From NCBI RefSeq assembly GCF_023100725.1, contig NZ_CP095501.1:930001-994000 (forward strand): a stretch of DNA of 64,000 nt. Reading direction: 5' to 3'. This stretch comes from Arthrobacter antioxidans. GTDB taxonomy: Bacteria; Actinomycetota; Actinomycetes; Actinomycetales; Micrococcaceae. The stretch's first letter is position 1, and every line of letters begins with the position of its first letter. The position numbers and the translations under genes were made by a program. The notes under the pieces were generated by a model. That model had not been told where the DNA came from. It searched no databases and worked only from the letters and a program-made list of their open reading frames with translations. Of this stretch, positions 19,072 through 29,481 are shown piece by piece.

Positions 19072-20616
19072 GTGAAACTCGAACTGATCGGCATCACGAA
19101 GCGATTCGGATCGCTCGTCGCCAACGACTCCATCGATCTCGTCGTCGAACCGGGACAGGTGCACAGCCTGCTCGGTGAGAACGGGGCCGGGAAGTCGACG
19201 CTCATGAACGTGCTGTACGGACTGTACGACCCGACCGAGGGCGAGATCCTCGTCGACGACGAGCCGGTGACCTTCAAGGGTCCCGGGGACGCCATGGCCG
19301 CCGGGATCGGCATGGTGCACCAGCACTTCATGCTCGTGCCGGTCTTCACCGTGGCGGAGAACGTGGCGCTCGGCAACGAGGCCACGAAGGCGGGCGGCAT
19401 GCTCGACCTGCAGAAGACGCGCACGCGCATCCGGCAGATCTCCGACCAGTACGGGTTCGACGTCGATCCCGACGCCGTGGTCGAGGATCTTCCGGTCGGT
19501 GTGCAGCAGCGCGTCGAGATCATCAAGGCCCTCGTGCGCGACGCCGAAGTGCTGATCCTCGACGAGCCCACCGCCGTGCTGACGCCCAAGGAGACCGACG
19601 AGCTGCTCGGCATCATGGGCCAGCTCAAGGCCGACGGGAAGTCCATCGTCTTCATCTCGCACAAGCTCCGCGAGGTCAAGGCCGTCTCCGACGTCATCAC
19701 CGTCATCCGCCGCGGGAAGGTCGTCGGCACCGCCGATCCGAGCGCGTCGACCACCGAACTCGCGTCCCTCATGGTGGGGCGATCGGTCAGCCTCACGCTC
19801 GACAAGAAGCCTGCGACCCCCGGCGAGGTGACCTTCAGGGTCCGCGACCTCACGGTCCAGGCCGCCAACGGCCAGCGCGTCGTGGACGGCCTCAGCTTCG
19901 AGGTGGCGAAGGGGGAGATCCTTGCCATCGCCGGCGTCCAGGGCAACGGGCAGACCGAACTCACCGAGGCCATCATGGGGCTCCAGGGCCACGTCACGGG
20001 CTCGGTCACGCTCGGCGGCGAGGAACTCCTGGGCCGCAGCGTCAAGGACGTCATCCGCGCCGGCGTCGGGTTCGTCCCCGAGGACCGCAGCGTGGACGGG
20101 CTCGTCGGCACGTTCTCGGTCGCCGAGAACCTCGTCCTCAACCGGTACGACGACGCCCCGTTCGCCCGGGGCATGTCCATGTCGCCCGCGGTCATCGAGA
20201 AGAACGCCGAGGAGAAGATCGCGGAGTACGACATCCGTACGCAGTCGGCGTCCGCCGCGGCGGGAACTCTGTCCGGCGGGAACCAGCAGAAGGTCGTCAT
20301 GGCCCGGGAGTTCTCGCGGCCGCTCGAACTGTTCATCGCCTCGCAGCCCACCCGCGGCGTCGACGTCGGATCCATCGAGTTCCTGCACCGGCGCATCGTC
20401 GCGGAGCGCGACGGCGGCACGCCCGTCATCATCGTCTCGACCGAGCTCGACGAGGTCCTGGAGCTCGCCGACCGGATCGCCGTGCTGTACCGCGGACGCC
20501 TCATGGGCATCGTGCCCGGCACGGCGTCGCGCGATGTGCTCGGCCTCATGATGGCCGGCATGGCCGGCGACGAAGCACTGGCCCAGGTACACGACGTTCA
20601 AGGAGGAACCCTGTGA
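19072..20616 (+). CDS. Nucleoside ABC transporter ATP-binding protein (two domains)
   Basis: A 514-residue protein with two fused ATP-binding domains, as in sugar and nucleoside importers. The first has a full Walker A GENGAGKST and ILDEPTAVL. The second has a degenerate P-loop GVQGNGQTE, signature LSGGNQQKV and the degenerate Walker B-type region FIASQPTRGVDVG, which is normal in this family. The GTG start at 19072 has only a modest ribosome site. Its TGA overlaps the GTG of the first permease (GTGA). With the BMP lipoprotein and two permeases it forms a complete importer. Confidence 0.92.
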   Translation: MKLELIGITKRFGSLVANDSIDLVVEPGQVHSLLGENGAGKSTLMNVLYGLYDPTEGEILVDDEPVTFKGPGDAMAAGIGMVHQHFMLVPVFTVAENVALGNEATKAGGMLDLQKTRTRIRQISDQYGFDVDPDAVVEDLPVGVQQRVEIIKALVRDAEVLILDEPTAVLTPKETDELLGIMGQLKADGKSIVFISHKLREVKAVSDVITVIRRGKVVGTADPSASTTELASLMVGRSVSLTLDKKPATPGEVTFRVRDLTVQAANGQRVVDGLSFEVAKGEILAIAGVQGNGQTELTEAIMGLQGHVTGSVTLGGEELLGRSVKDVIRAGVGFVPEDRSVDGLVGTFSVAENLVLNRYDDAPFARGMSMSPAVIEKNAEEKIAEYDIRTQSASAAAGTLSGGNQQKVVMAREFSRPLELFIASQPTRGVDVGSIEFLHRRIVAERDGGTPVIIVSTELDEVLELADRIAVLYRGRLMGIVPGTASRDVLGLMMAGMAGDEALAQVHDVQGGTL

Positions 20617-22010
20617 GCCCGCAGGACGACAGGCCGGCCACCCCGGCGACCGACGGCGACGCTCCGCTGAGCCGTCGGGAAGCGAAGGAGGCCGCGCGCA
20701 AGGACGAGGTGCGGCTCGAGACCGCGGCCGAGACGGCGGGCGGGGAACTGCCCCCGCCCGCCGTGCCCGCCACCGCGGCCGGTCTCGGCGGCGGACCCGC
20801 GCCGGAATCGACGCTCCTGCAGCGCATCATGACCGGGAACGCGCTCGTCGCCTTCCTGTCCGTGGTCCTCTCCCTGGTCCTCGGCGGCCTGCTCATCGCC
20901 GTCACCGACGAGAACGTGGCCCGGGCGTCGTCGTACTTCTTCAGCCGGCCCCAGGACACCCTGGCGGCGGCCTGGACGGCGGCATCGGGCGCGTACATCG
21001 CCCTCTTCCAGGGCGCGGTGTTCAATTTCCAGGGGGAGACCTTCGCCCGGATGATCTACCCCCTGACGCAGACGCTGACGGTCGCCACGCCGCTCATCTG
21101 CGCCGGCCTGGGCGTGGCGCTCGCGTTCCGCGCGGGCCTGTTCAACATCGGCGCGCAGGGCCAGATCCTCATCGGTGCGACCTTCGCGGGCTGGGTCGGC
21201 TTCACGCTCCACCTCCCGGCCGGCATCCACCTGCTCCTCGTGATCCTCGCCGGCATGATCGGCGGTGCGATCTGGGCGGGGATCGTCGGAGTCCTCAAGG
21301 CACGCACAGGCGCCCACGAGGTCATCCTGACCATCATGTTCAACTACATCGCCGTCAACCTGGTCCTCTACTTCCTGAGCACCCCGGCGTTCCAGCGGCC
21401 GGGCTCCACGAACCCCATCAGCCCCCAGCTGGACGCGACGGCGCTCTACCCGCCGCTGCTCGGCGCGGGGTTCCGCCTGCACTGGGGCTTCGTCGTCGCC
21501 GTGCTGGCGACGTTCTTCGTGGCGTGGCTGCTCAACCGCTCGACGGTCGGCTTCGAGCTGCGCGCCATCGGGGCGAACCCCAGCGCCGCCCGCACCGCGG
21601 GCATCAGCGTCGGCAAGGGCTACATCCTGGCGATGGCCATCGCCGGAGCCCTCGCGGGACTCGCGGGCGTGGCGCAGGTGTCCGGCACCGAGAAGGTGCT
21701 GACCTCGGGCGTCGCGGCGAGCTTCGGCTTCGACGCGATCACCGTCGCCCTGCTCGGGCGTTCCACACCGTGGGGCACCTTCGCGGCGGGCATCCTGTTC
21801 GGCGCGTTCCGCGCCGGAGGCGTGACCATGCAGGCGTCGACCGGCACCAGCATCGACATCGTCCTCGTGGTGCAGTCGCTCATCGTCCTCTTCATCGCAG
21901 CGCCGCCGCTCGTCCGCGCGCTGTTCCGCCTCCCCGCACCCGGTGCCTCCCGCACCGGCAAGGGCGGTTCCACGACCCGTACGCCAGCCTCGACCGGAGC
22001 AGCAGCATGA
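20613..22010 (+). CDS. Nucleoside ABC transporter permease (first)
   Basis: A 465-residue permease of the BPD_transp_2 (LivM/RbsC-like) family. A charged, disordered cytoplasmic N-terminus of about 70 residues is followed by about nine hydrophobic segments. The family signature is seen in GAHEVILTIMFNYIAVNLV and FGFDAITVALLG. A Thr/Ser/Gly-rich tail ends the protein. Start and stop overlap the neighbours (GTGA and ATGA), so translation is coupled through the ABC genes. Confidence 0.88.
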   Translation: MSPQDDRPATPATDGDAPLSRREAKEAARKDEVRLETAAETAGGELPPPAVPATAAGLGGGPAPESTLLQRIMTGNALVAFLSVVLSLVLGGLLIAVTDENVARASSYFFSRPQDTLAAAWTAASGAYIALFQGAVFNFQGETFARMIYPLTQTLTVATPLICAGLGVALAFRAGLFNIGAQGQILIGATFAGWVGFTLHLPAGIHLLLVILAGMIGGAIWAGIVGVLKARTGAHEVILTIMFNYIAVNLVLYFLSTPAFQRPGSTNPISPQLDATALYPPLLGAGFRLHWGFVVAVLATFFVAWLLNRSTVGFELRAIGANPSAARTAGISVGKGYILAMAIAGALAGLAGVAQVSGTEKVLTSGVAASFGFDAITVALLGRSTPWGTFAAGILFGAFRAGGVTMQASTGTSIDIVLVVQSLIVLFIAAPPLVRALFRLPAPGASRTGKGGSTTRTPASTGAAA

Positions 22011-23302
22011 GCACAGCAACCACCGAAGCGCCCGCGCGCGGCGACCGCGACGGCGGCGACGCCGGCGTGCGCAGCTGGAAGACACCGATCATCCTCGCCG
22101 TCGTCGCGCTCTTCTCCCTCCTGGTCTTCGCGATCGGGGCCCCGGACAACGACGTCACGTTCCGCCTCTCGGAGGACGGCGACGCGATCGTCCTGCCCGC
22201 GATCGTGGTGTCGGCGCCCGTCGTCGGCTGGATCACCGCCCTCGGGATGACCGCCCTGGCCGTCGTCGCGTTCCTGCGGACGCGCTCCGGCCGGACCGTG
22301 CCCACCTGGGTGCCGGCCGTGTTCGCCGTCCTGTTCCTCATCGCCTTCCTGACCTGGGTGGTGGGCAGCGCCCGCACACCGAACGTCGCCCTCTACGGCC
22401 TGCTCGCCGGGTCGGTGACCCTCGCTGTCCCGCTCATCTTCGGGTCGCTCTCGGGCATCCTGTGCGAGCGCTCCGGCGTCGTCAACATCGCCATCGAGGG
22501 GCAGCTGCTGTTCGGCGCCTTCGCCGCGGCCGTCGCCGCGTCGCTGTCCGGGAACGCGTTCGTCGGTCTCCTCGCGGCGGCCGTCGCCGGTGTCCTCGTG
22601 TCGCTCGTGCTCGCCGTCTTCAGCATCCGCTACGTCGTCAACCAGGTGATCGTCGGCGTCGTGCTCAACGTGCTGGTCTCCGGGCTCACCGGCTTCCTGT
22701 TCTCCGCCGTCCTCACCGAGGACCCGGAGCGGTGGAACTCGCCGCCGCGCCTGCCCATCATCGAGATCCCGCTGCTCTCGGACCTGCCCGTGATCGGGCC
22801 GATCCTCTTCGAGCAGACCATCGTGGGCTACCTGATGTACGTGGCGGTCGCCGTGATCTACGTGGCACTCTTCCATTCCCGCTGGGGCCTGCGGACCCGC
22901 GCGGTCGGGGAGCACCCGAAGGCCGCCGACACCCTGGGCGTCAACGTCAACCGGATGCGCTTCACCAACGTGCTGCTCGCCGGTGTCGTCGCGGGTATCG
23001 GCGGGTCCTTCTTCACGCTCGTCGCCGTCTCGGGCTTCGGACGCGACATGACGGCGGGCGCGGGCTACATCGCCCTGGCGGCCATGATCTTCGGCCGGTG
23101 GAACCCGATCGGGGCGTTCTTCGCGGCGCTGCTGTTCGGCTTCGCGACCAACCTGTCCAACGTGCTCAGCCTGCTCGGCACCCCGGTGCCGGACCAGTTC
23201 CTGCGCATGCTGCCCTACGTGGTGACGGTCTTCGCCGTCGCGGGCCTCGTGGGCCGCTCGAGGGCACCGGGAGCCAGCGGCATCCCGTACATCAAGGGCT
23301 AG
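22007..23302 (+). CDS. Nucleoside ABC transporter permease (second)
   Basis: A 431-residue membrane protein of the same family as its upstream partner, with about ten hydrophobic segments. Family features include GILCERSGVVNIAIEGQLLFGAF and GAGYIALAAMIFGRWNPIGAF. The ATG overlaps the preceding stop (ATGA). It has an N-terminal pair of spans separated by about 60 residues before the core. cdd follows 11 nt later, so importer and cytidine deaminase share a transcript. Confidence 0.88.
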   Translation: MSTATTEAPARGDRDGGDAGVRSWKTPIILAVVALFSLLVFAIGAPDNDVTFRLSEDGDAIVLPAIVVSAPVVGWITALGMTALAVVAFLRTRSGRTVPTWVPAVFAVLFLIAFLTWVVGSARTPNVALYGLLAGSVTLAVPLIFGSLSGILCERSGVVNIAIEGQLLFGAFAAAVAASLSGNAFVGLLAAAVAGVLVSLVLAVFSIRYVVNQVIVGVVLNVLVSGLTGFLFSAVLTEDPERWNSPPRLPIIEIPLLSDLPVIGPILFEQTIVGYLMYVAVAVIYVALFHSRWGLRTRAVGEHPKAADTLGVNVNRMRFTNVLLAGVVAGIGGSFFTLVAVSGFGRDMTAGAGYIALAAMIFGRWNPIGAFFAALLFGFATNLSNVLSLLGTPVPDQFLRMLPYVVTVFAVAGLVGRSRAPGASGIPYIKG

Positions 23303-23313
23303 GAGTACCCGTC

Positions 23314-23721
23314 ATGACCGAGACCACGACCCCGGCCGGGATCCCCTGGGACACCCTCACCGCCGCCGCGACGGAGGCGATGAGGAATGCCTACGTCCCC
23401 TACTCGAAGTTCCCCGTCGGAGCGGCGGCACTCCTCGACGACGGCCGGATCATCTCCGGCTGCAACGTGGAGAACGCGTCCTACGGGCTGACCCTGTGCG
23501 CCGAATGCGCGCTCGTGAGTGCGCTGGCCATGAGCGGCGGCGGGCGCATCCGGGCCTTCAGCTGCGTGGACGGCGAGGGCAACACCCTCATGCCGTGCGG
23601 GCGCTGCCGCCAGCTGCTGTACGAGTTCCGGGCACCCGACATGGTGCTCCTGACCGTCAGCGGCATCCGCACCATGGACGAGGTCCTGCCGGACGCCTTC
23701 GGGCCCCAGCACCTCGCCTGA
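23314..23721 (+). CDS. cdd: Cytidine deaminase
   Basis: Deaminates cytidine and deoxycytidine to uridine and deoxyuridine. At 135 residues it is the small tetrameric type. The zinc site is visible: CAE in GLTLCAECALVSA and PCGRCRQLL, with the substrate segment CNVENASYG. The ATG follows AGGAG and lies 11 nt after the permease stop. Its product feeds the phosphorylase encoded 55 nt downstream. Confidence 0.95.
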   Translation: MTETTTPAGIPWDTLTAAATEAMRNAYVPYSKFPVGAAALLDDGRIISGCNVENASYGLTLCAECALVSALAMSGGGRIRAFSCVDGEGNTLMPCGRCRQLLYEFRAPDMVLLTVSGIRTMDEVLPDAFGPQHLA

Positions 23722-23776
23722 GCACCACCTTGCCTGAGCACCACATCCCACCCCCGAACAGATCCGAGGATCCTCC

Positions 23777-25063
23777 ATGACCGAAGCCTTCGACGCCGTC
23801 GACATCATCCGTATCAAGCGCGACCGCGGCACCCTCTCGCCCGCGCAGATCGACTGGACCATCGACGCCTACACGCGCGGCGCCATCGCCGACGAGCAGA
23901 TGGCCGCCCTCAACATGGCGATCCTCCTCAACGGCATGGACCGCGCGGAGATCTCCCGCTGGACCGCCGCGATGATCGCCTCGGGCGAGCGCATGGACTT
24001 CTCCTCGCTCGGCCGCCCGACGAGCGACAAGCACTCCACCGGCGGTGTGGGGGACAAGATCACGCTGCCGCTCGCACCCCTGGTCGCCGTGTTCGGCGTC
24101 GCCGTGCCGCAGCTCTCCGGCCGGGGCCTCGGCCACACCGGCGGCACCCTGGACAAGCTCGAGTCCATCCCCGGCTGGCAGGCGCACCTCAGCAACGAGG
24201 ACATGCTGCGCCAGCTCGCCGAGGTCGGCGCGGTCATCTGCGCGGCCGGCACGGGCCTGGCGCCCGCCGACAAGAAGCTGTACGCGCTCCGCGACGTGAC
24301 CGGCACCGTCGAGGCCATCCCCCTGATCGCGTCCTCGATCATGAGCAAGAAGATCGCGGAGGGCACCGGCTCGCTCGTCCTCGACGTCAAGGTGGGCAGC
24401 GGCGCGTTCATGAAGGACGAGGCCCGTGCCCGCGAGCTGGCCGAGACCATGGTGGCGCTCGGCAAGGACGCCGGCGTGAACACCGTCGCGCTCCTCACCG
24501 ACATGAGCACCCCGCTCGGGCTCACCGCCGGGAACGCGATCGAGGTCGAGGAGTCCGTCGAGGTCCTCGCGGGCGGGGGCCCGTCCGACGTCGTCGAACT
24601 CACCGTCCGCCTCGCCGAGGAGATGCTCGCGTGTGCGGGCGTGCACGACGCCGATCCCGCCGCCGCCCTGAAGGACGGCCGCGCCATGGACGTGTGGAAC
24701 AGGATGATCGAGGCGCAGGGCGGCGATCCGCGCGCAGCCCTGCCGGTCGCGAAGGAGTCCGAGGTCGTCCTCGCCCCGGCCGACGGCGTGCTCGTGGGCC
24801 TGGACGCACTCGCGGTCGGTGTCGCCGCGTGGCGCCTCGGCGCCGGCCGCGCCCGCAAGGAGGACCAGGTGCAGGCGGGCGCCGGCGTGCGGATGCACGC
24901 CAAGCCCGGCGCCACGGTGCGTGCGGGGGAGCCGCTGATGACGCTGCTCACCGACACCCCCGAGCGGTTCGAGCGTGCGCGCGAGGCGCTGGCGGACGCC
25001 GTCGTGATCGCGCCCGAGGGATCGCGCCCGGCGCAGCGGCTCATCATCGACCGCATCGCCTAG
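23777..25063 (+). CDS. deoA: Thymidine / pyrimidine-nucleoside phosphorylase
   Basis: Cleaves thymidine, deoxyuridine or uridine with phosphate to free base and (deoxy)ribose-1-phosphate. The 428-residue length and the family signature SGRGLGHTGGTLDKLE are clear, along with DKHSTGGVGDK for phosphate binding and LDVKVGSGAFMK. A GAGGATCC sequence precedes the ATG. It ends the nucleoside import and salvage run; a hairpin follows its stop. Whether it prefers thymidine or several pyrimidine nucleosides cannot be read from the sequence. Confidence 0.93.
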   Translation: MTEAFDAVDIIRIKRDRGTLSPAQIDWTIDAYTRGAIADEQMAALNMAILLNGMDRAEISRWTAAMIASGERMDFSSLGRPTSDKHSTGGVGDKITLPLAPLVAVFGVAVPQLSGRGLGHTGGTLDKLESIPGWQAHLSNEDMLRQLAEVGAVICAAGTGLAPADKKLYALRDVTGTVEAIPLIASSIMSKKIAEGTGSLVLDVKVGSGAFMKDEARARELAETMVALGKDAGVNTVALLTDMSTPLGLTAGNAIEVEESVEVLAGGGPSDVVELTVRLAEEMLACAGVHDADPAAALKDGRAMDVWNRMIEAQGGDPRAALPVAKESEVVLAPADGVLVGLDALAVGVAAWRLGAGRARKEDQVQAGAGVRMHAKPGATVRAGEPLMTLLTDTPERFERAREALADAVVIAPEGSRPAQRLIIDRIA

Positions 25064-25098
25064 GCGTGCGCCCGGCAGGGTGAACCCCTAGGGGAGGT

Positions 25099-25134
25099 GC
25101 GGCCGGTCTCATCCGTGGGGGTGAGGCCGGCCGC
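25099..25134 (+). terminator. Probable terminator after deoA
   Basis: GCGGCCGGTCTCA (25099-25111) pairs with TGAGGCCGGCCGC (25122-25134) with one G-U pair and a 10-nt loop. There is no T tract. In the remaining gap up to 25323 I see no gene or clear promoter. Confidence 0.6.
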
Positions 25135-25323
25135 CGCGTATCTCACCCGGAAGGCCGACGACCCGGCCCGCGGTGCGCCGGTAGCGTCGGAGCCGGACGC
25201 GGGAACGGAGGACGCGGCCCCGGGGGTGTCCGCGGGACCGCGGTCCGTGAGGCGTCAGGTCCCCGACCGGGCCGCCCACCCGGGCGGCCCGAGGCGCGGG
25301 GGCGACGGCGACAGGAACCCACG

Positions 25324-26031
25324 ATGGATGCGATCACCACCGCACTGGACGGCATCAGCGACGGCGTCCTCGCGGCGGCCGGACAGCCCTGGGTGTACCT
25401 CCTCGTCCTCGCCTGCTGCGTCGTCGACGGCTTCTTCCCACCCGTGCCCAGCGAATCCGTGGTCGTCGGCCTGGCGTCCCTGATCGTCACGCAGGGTGTG
25501 CCCGACCCCTGGCTCCTGATCCTGGCTGCAGCGCTCGGAGCCTTCCTCGGCGACAACATCGCCTTCCTCCTCGGCCGATGGATCGGCACCGCGCGCTTCC
25601 GGTGGATGCGGCGGCCCCGGATGCAGCGCTCCTTCACCTGGGCGGGCAGGGAGCTCGCCAGGCGCGCGGCCTCGCTCATCCTGGTGGCGCGCTTCATCCC
25701 GATCGGCCGGGTCGCGGTGAATCTCACCGCGGGCGCGACCGGCTATTCCCGCCGCCGCTTCGTGGCCCTCACGGCCCTGTCCGGGGTGGTGTGGGCCGGG
25801 TACTCGGTCGGGATCGGCGCCGTCGCGGGCACCTGGTTCCAGCACAACCACCTGCTCGGGGTCGCCGTGGCCGTCGGGATCGCCGTCGTCATCGGTCTGG
25901 TGATGGACCGCGTGATCGCGCTCGTCCGCGGCTCCACCCCGCTGCAGGCCAGGCTCGGGGAGCCCGACGGGGAGCCCGCCGGCGGGCGCCGGGACCAGCC
26001 CGAACCGGCACGCGGGACGAGCCCGCGCTGA
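25324..26031 (+). CDS. DedA family (VTT domain) membrane protein
   Basis: A 235-residue membrane protein with the DedA features PPVPSESVVVGLA near the N-terminus, LGAFLGDNIAFLLGRWIG, and the conserved RFIPIGRVAVNLTAGATG. These proteins are thought to move lipids or be linked to membrane homeostasis; here the role is unproven. Five or so hydrophobic segments are followed by a charged tail. The ATG has AGGAA 8 nt upstream. It sits between deoA and add without an obvious functional tie; a terminator separates it from deoA. Confidence 0.87.
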   Translation: MDAITTALDGISDGVLAAAGQPWVYLLVLACCVVDGFFPPVPSESVVVGLASLIVTQGVPDPWLLILAAALGAFLGDNIAFLLGRWIGTARFRWMRRPRMQRSFTWAGRELARRAASLILVARFIPIGRVAVNLTAGATGYSRRRFVALTALSGVVWAGYSVGIGAVAGTWFQHNHLLGVAVAVGIAVVIGLVMDRVIALVRGSTPLQARLGEPDGEPAGGRRDQPEPARGTSPR

Positions 26032-26055
26032 TGCGCATCGCGTAGGCTGGGCAGC

Positions 26056-27213
26056 GTGACCCAGACCCAGAACGACGCCGTCCCCGACGCTGCCATCGAC
26101 ATCCGAACCCTCCCCAAGGTCTCCCTCCACGACCACCTCGACGGCGGGCTGCGGCCGGCCACCATCCTGGAGCTCGCCGCCTCGATCGGCCACGAGCTGC
26201 CGGCCTCCGACGCCGAGTCGCTCGGTGCCTGGTTCCGCGAATCGGCCGACTCGGGATCCCTCGAGCGGTACCTCGAGACGTTCGACCACACGATCGCCGT
26301 CATGCAGACCAGGGACGGGCTCATCCGGGTGGCACGCGAGTTCGTCGAGGACCTCGCGCTCGACGGCGTCGTCTACGGCGAGGTCCGCTGGGCCCCCGAA
26401 CAGCACACGCAGCAGGGCCTGAGCCTGGACGAGGCCGTCGAGGCCGTGCAGGAGGGGCTCGAGGCGGGCGCCGCCGCGGCGATCGCCGCCGGCCGCGTCA
26501 TCCAGGTGGGCCAGCTCGTCACCGCGATGCGGCACGCCGACCGCGCCCAGGAGATCGCCGAACTCGCCCTCCGCCACCGCGACCGCGGCGCCGTCGGCTT
26601 CGACATCGCCGGGGCGGAGAACGGCTTCCCCGCCTCCCGCTTCGCCGACGCCTTCACCTTCCTCGCCTCCGAGCAGTTCCCCGTGACCGTCCACGCCGGC
26701 GAGGCAGCGGGCCTGGACAGCATCCGGGACGCGCTCGTCTCCGGCCGCGCCCTGCGCCTCGGCCACGGCGTCCGCATCGCCGAGGACATCGAGATCGAGG
26801 AATCCGCGGACGAGCAGGCCGCCGACGGCGAGGAGATCGGCATCGCGAACCTCGGCCTGGTCGCGTCGTGGGTCCGGGACCGGGGGATCGCCCTCGAGCT
26901 GTGCCCGTCCTCGAACCTGCAGACCGGGGCCATCGAGGCCTTCGGCACCACGATCGACGCCCACCCCTTCGACCTCCTCTACCAGCTGGGCTTCAAGGTC
27001 ACCGTCAACACCGACAACCGCCTCATGAGCGGAGTCACGCTCACCGGTGAGTTCGAGCTGCTCGTCGACACCTTCGGCTACGACCTCGGCGACCTCCTCG
27101 CCCTGACCCTGAACGCCGTCGACGCCGCGTTCCTGCCGCTCGAGGACCGCGAGGCCCTGGCCGAGTACGTCGCACAGCGGTTCGACGCCGCCGCCGGGCT
27201 GGCGTCCACCTGA
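26056..27213 (+). CDS. add: Adenosine deaminase family protein
   Basis: A zinc hydrolase converting adenosine to inosine. The 385-residue protein has the N-terminal metal motif SLHDHLDGG, the substrate segment VHAGEAAG, LGHGVRI and ELCPSSNLQT. The motif that is usually NTDDP reads NTDNR, keeping the first Asp (metal ligand) but not the second. The GTG follows TAGGCT (26043-26048) by 7 nt, so it is probably leaderless and separately transcribed from the upstream block. With the nucleoside importer, cdd and deoA it fits purine and pyrimidine salvage. Confidence 0.9.
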   Translation: MTQTQNDAVPDAAIDIRTLPKVSLHDHLDGGLRPATILELAASIGHELPASDAESLGAWFRESADSGSLERYLETFDHTIAVMQTRDGLIRVAREFVEDLALDGVVYGEVRWAPEQHTQQGLSLDEAVEAVQEGLEAGAAAAIAAGRVIQVGQLVTAMRHADRAQEIAELALRHRDRGAVGFDIAGAENGFPASRFADAFTFLASEQFPVTVHAGEAAGLDSIRDALVSGRALRLGHGVRIAEDIEIEESADEQAADGEEIGIANLGLVASWVRDRGIALELCPSSNLQTGAIEAFGTTIDAHPFDLLYQLGFKVTVNTDNRLMSGVTLTGEFELLVDTFGYDLGDLLALTLNAVDAAFLPLEDREALAEYVAQRFDAAAGLAST

Positions 27214-27221
27214 GCCACCCC

Positions 27222-27947
27222 GTGCAGCACGCGGCAGCACCACGCGACGCCGTGCCCGGGAACCCGCCGGGCACGGCGGTGGAGCGCCTCGTGGAGGTGG
27301 TCGACCTGCTGCGCCGCCACTGCCCGTGGACGGCCGCCCTGGACCACGCGGCGCTGCTCGAGTACCTCGTGGAGGAGACGTACGAGCTCTACGAGGCGGT
27401 CGACGACGTCGCGCGCGCCGAGGCGCCGGAGCAGGAACTCCTCGACGAGCTCCGGGGCGAGCTCGGCGACGTCCTGTTCCAGGTGGTCCTCCATGCACAG
27501 CTCCGGGCCGAGGCCGGGTCCTTCGGGTTCGCCGTCGTGGCCGAGGGGCTCACCGACAAGCTGGTGCGCCGGAACCCGCACGTGTTCGCGGCGGACGGGA
27601 GCCTGCGCACCGCGACGCCCGCGGACGGGGGGACCGGGACACCGCCGTCGGTCGACGGCATCGTCGCGACGTGGCGGGCCGTGAAGGCGCAGGAGCGGCC
27701 GGCCCGCACCTCGCCGTTCGACGGCATCCCCCACCACCTCCCCGCGCTGGCCTTCGCGGCGAAGACCCTCGGGCGCGCCGGAGACGGGCGCGCAGGGGAG
27801 GGCCGGCAGGAGCAGGGGAGCGAGGCCGAGCTCGGCAAGGAGCTGCTCGCCGTGGTCCGCCGGGCGCTCGGTGCGGGCCTCGACCCGGAGCGCGCCCTGC
27901 GCCGCGCCGTCCTGGACTACCAGCGGGACGCCCTCGACAGGGCGTGA
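27222..27947 (+). CDS. mazG: MazG family nucleotide pyrophosphohydrolase
   Basis: Hydrolyses nucleoside triphosphates to monophosphates and PPi, probably removing noncanonical or excess NTPs. The 241-residue protein has one MazG domain: CPWTAALDH, then LVEETYELYEAVD with the EExxE metal ligands, and GELGDVLFQVVLHAQ. Actinobacterial MazG proteins are usually of this single-domain length. The start is the GTG at 27222, 8 nt after add; no strong ribosome site is seen. The order mazG-eno-ftsB-DUF501-ppx is a known actinobacterial arrangement. Confidence 0.85.
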   Translation: MQHAAAPRDAVPGNPPGTAVERLVEVVDLLRRHCPWTAALDHAALLEYLVEETYELYEAVDDVARAEAPEQELLDELRGELGDVLFQVVLHAQLRAEAGSFGFAVVAEGLTDKLVRRNPHVFAADGSLRTATPADGGTGTPPSVDGIVATWRAVKAQERPARTSPFDGIPHHLPALAFAAKTLGRAGDGRAGEGRQEQGSEAELGKELLAVVRRALGAGLDPERALRRAVLDYQRDALDRA

Positions 27948-28014
27948 GCCCGGCCCGGACCCGCCCGTCCATGTCACAACCGCGTGACCCACGGCACCGC
28001 CGGGACGGACGTGA

Positions 28015-29385
<1,371 letters not shown>

Positions 29386-29481
29386 GTGATCCGCAGTTGA
29401 TCGAGAGGGCGGCTACCCTCGTTAGACGGGCTCCGTGAGGGACCCGCGCGACTACACGCGACAGCATCGACGAGGAGCTCC

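Noticed and set aside
25255..27498. 747-codon minus-strand frame opposite the DedA gene and add
   Set aside because: Composition typical of an antisense shadow; the plus-strand genes are well supported.
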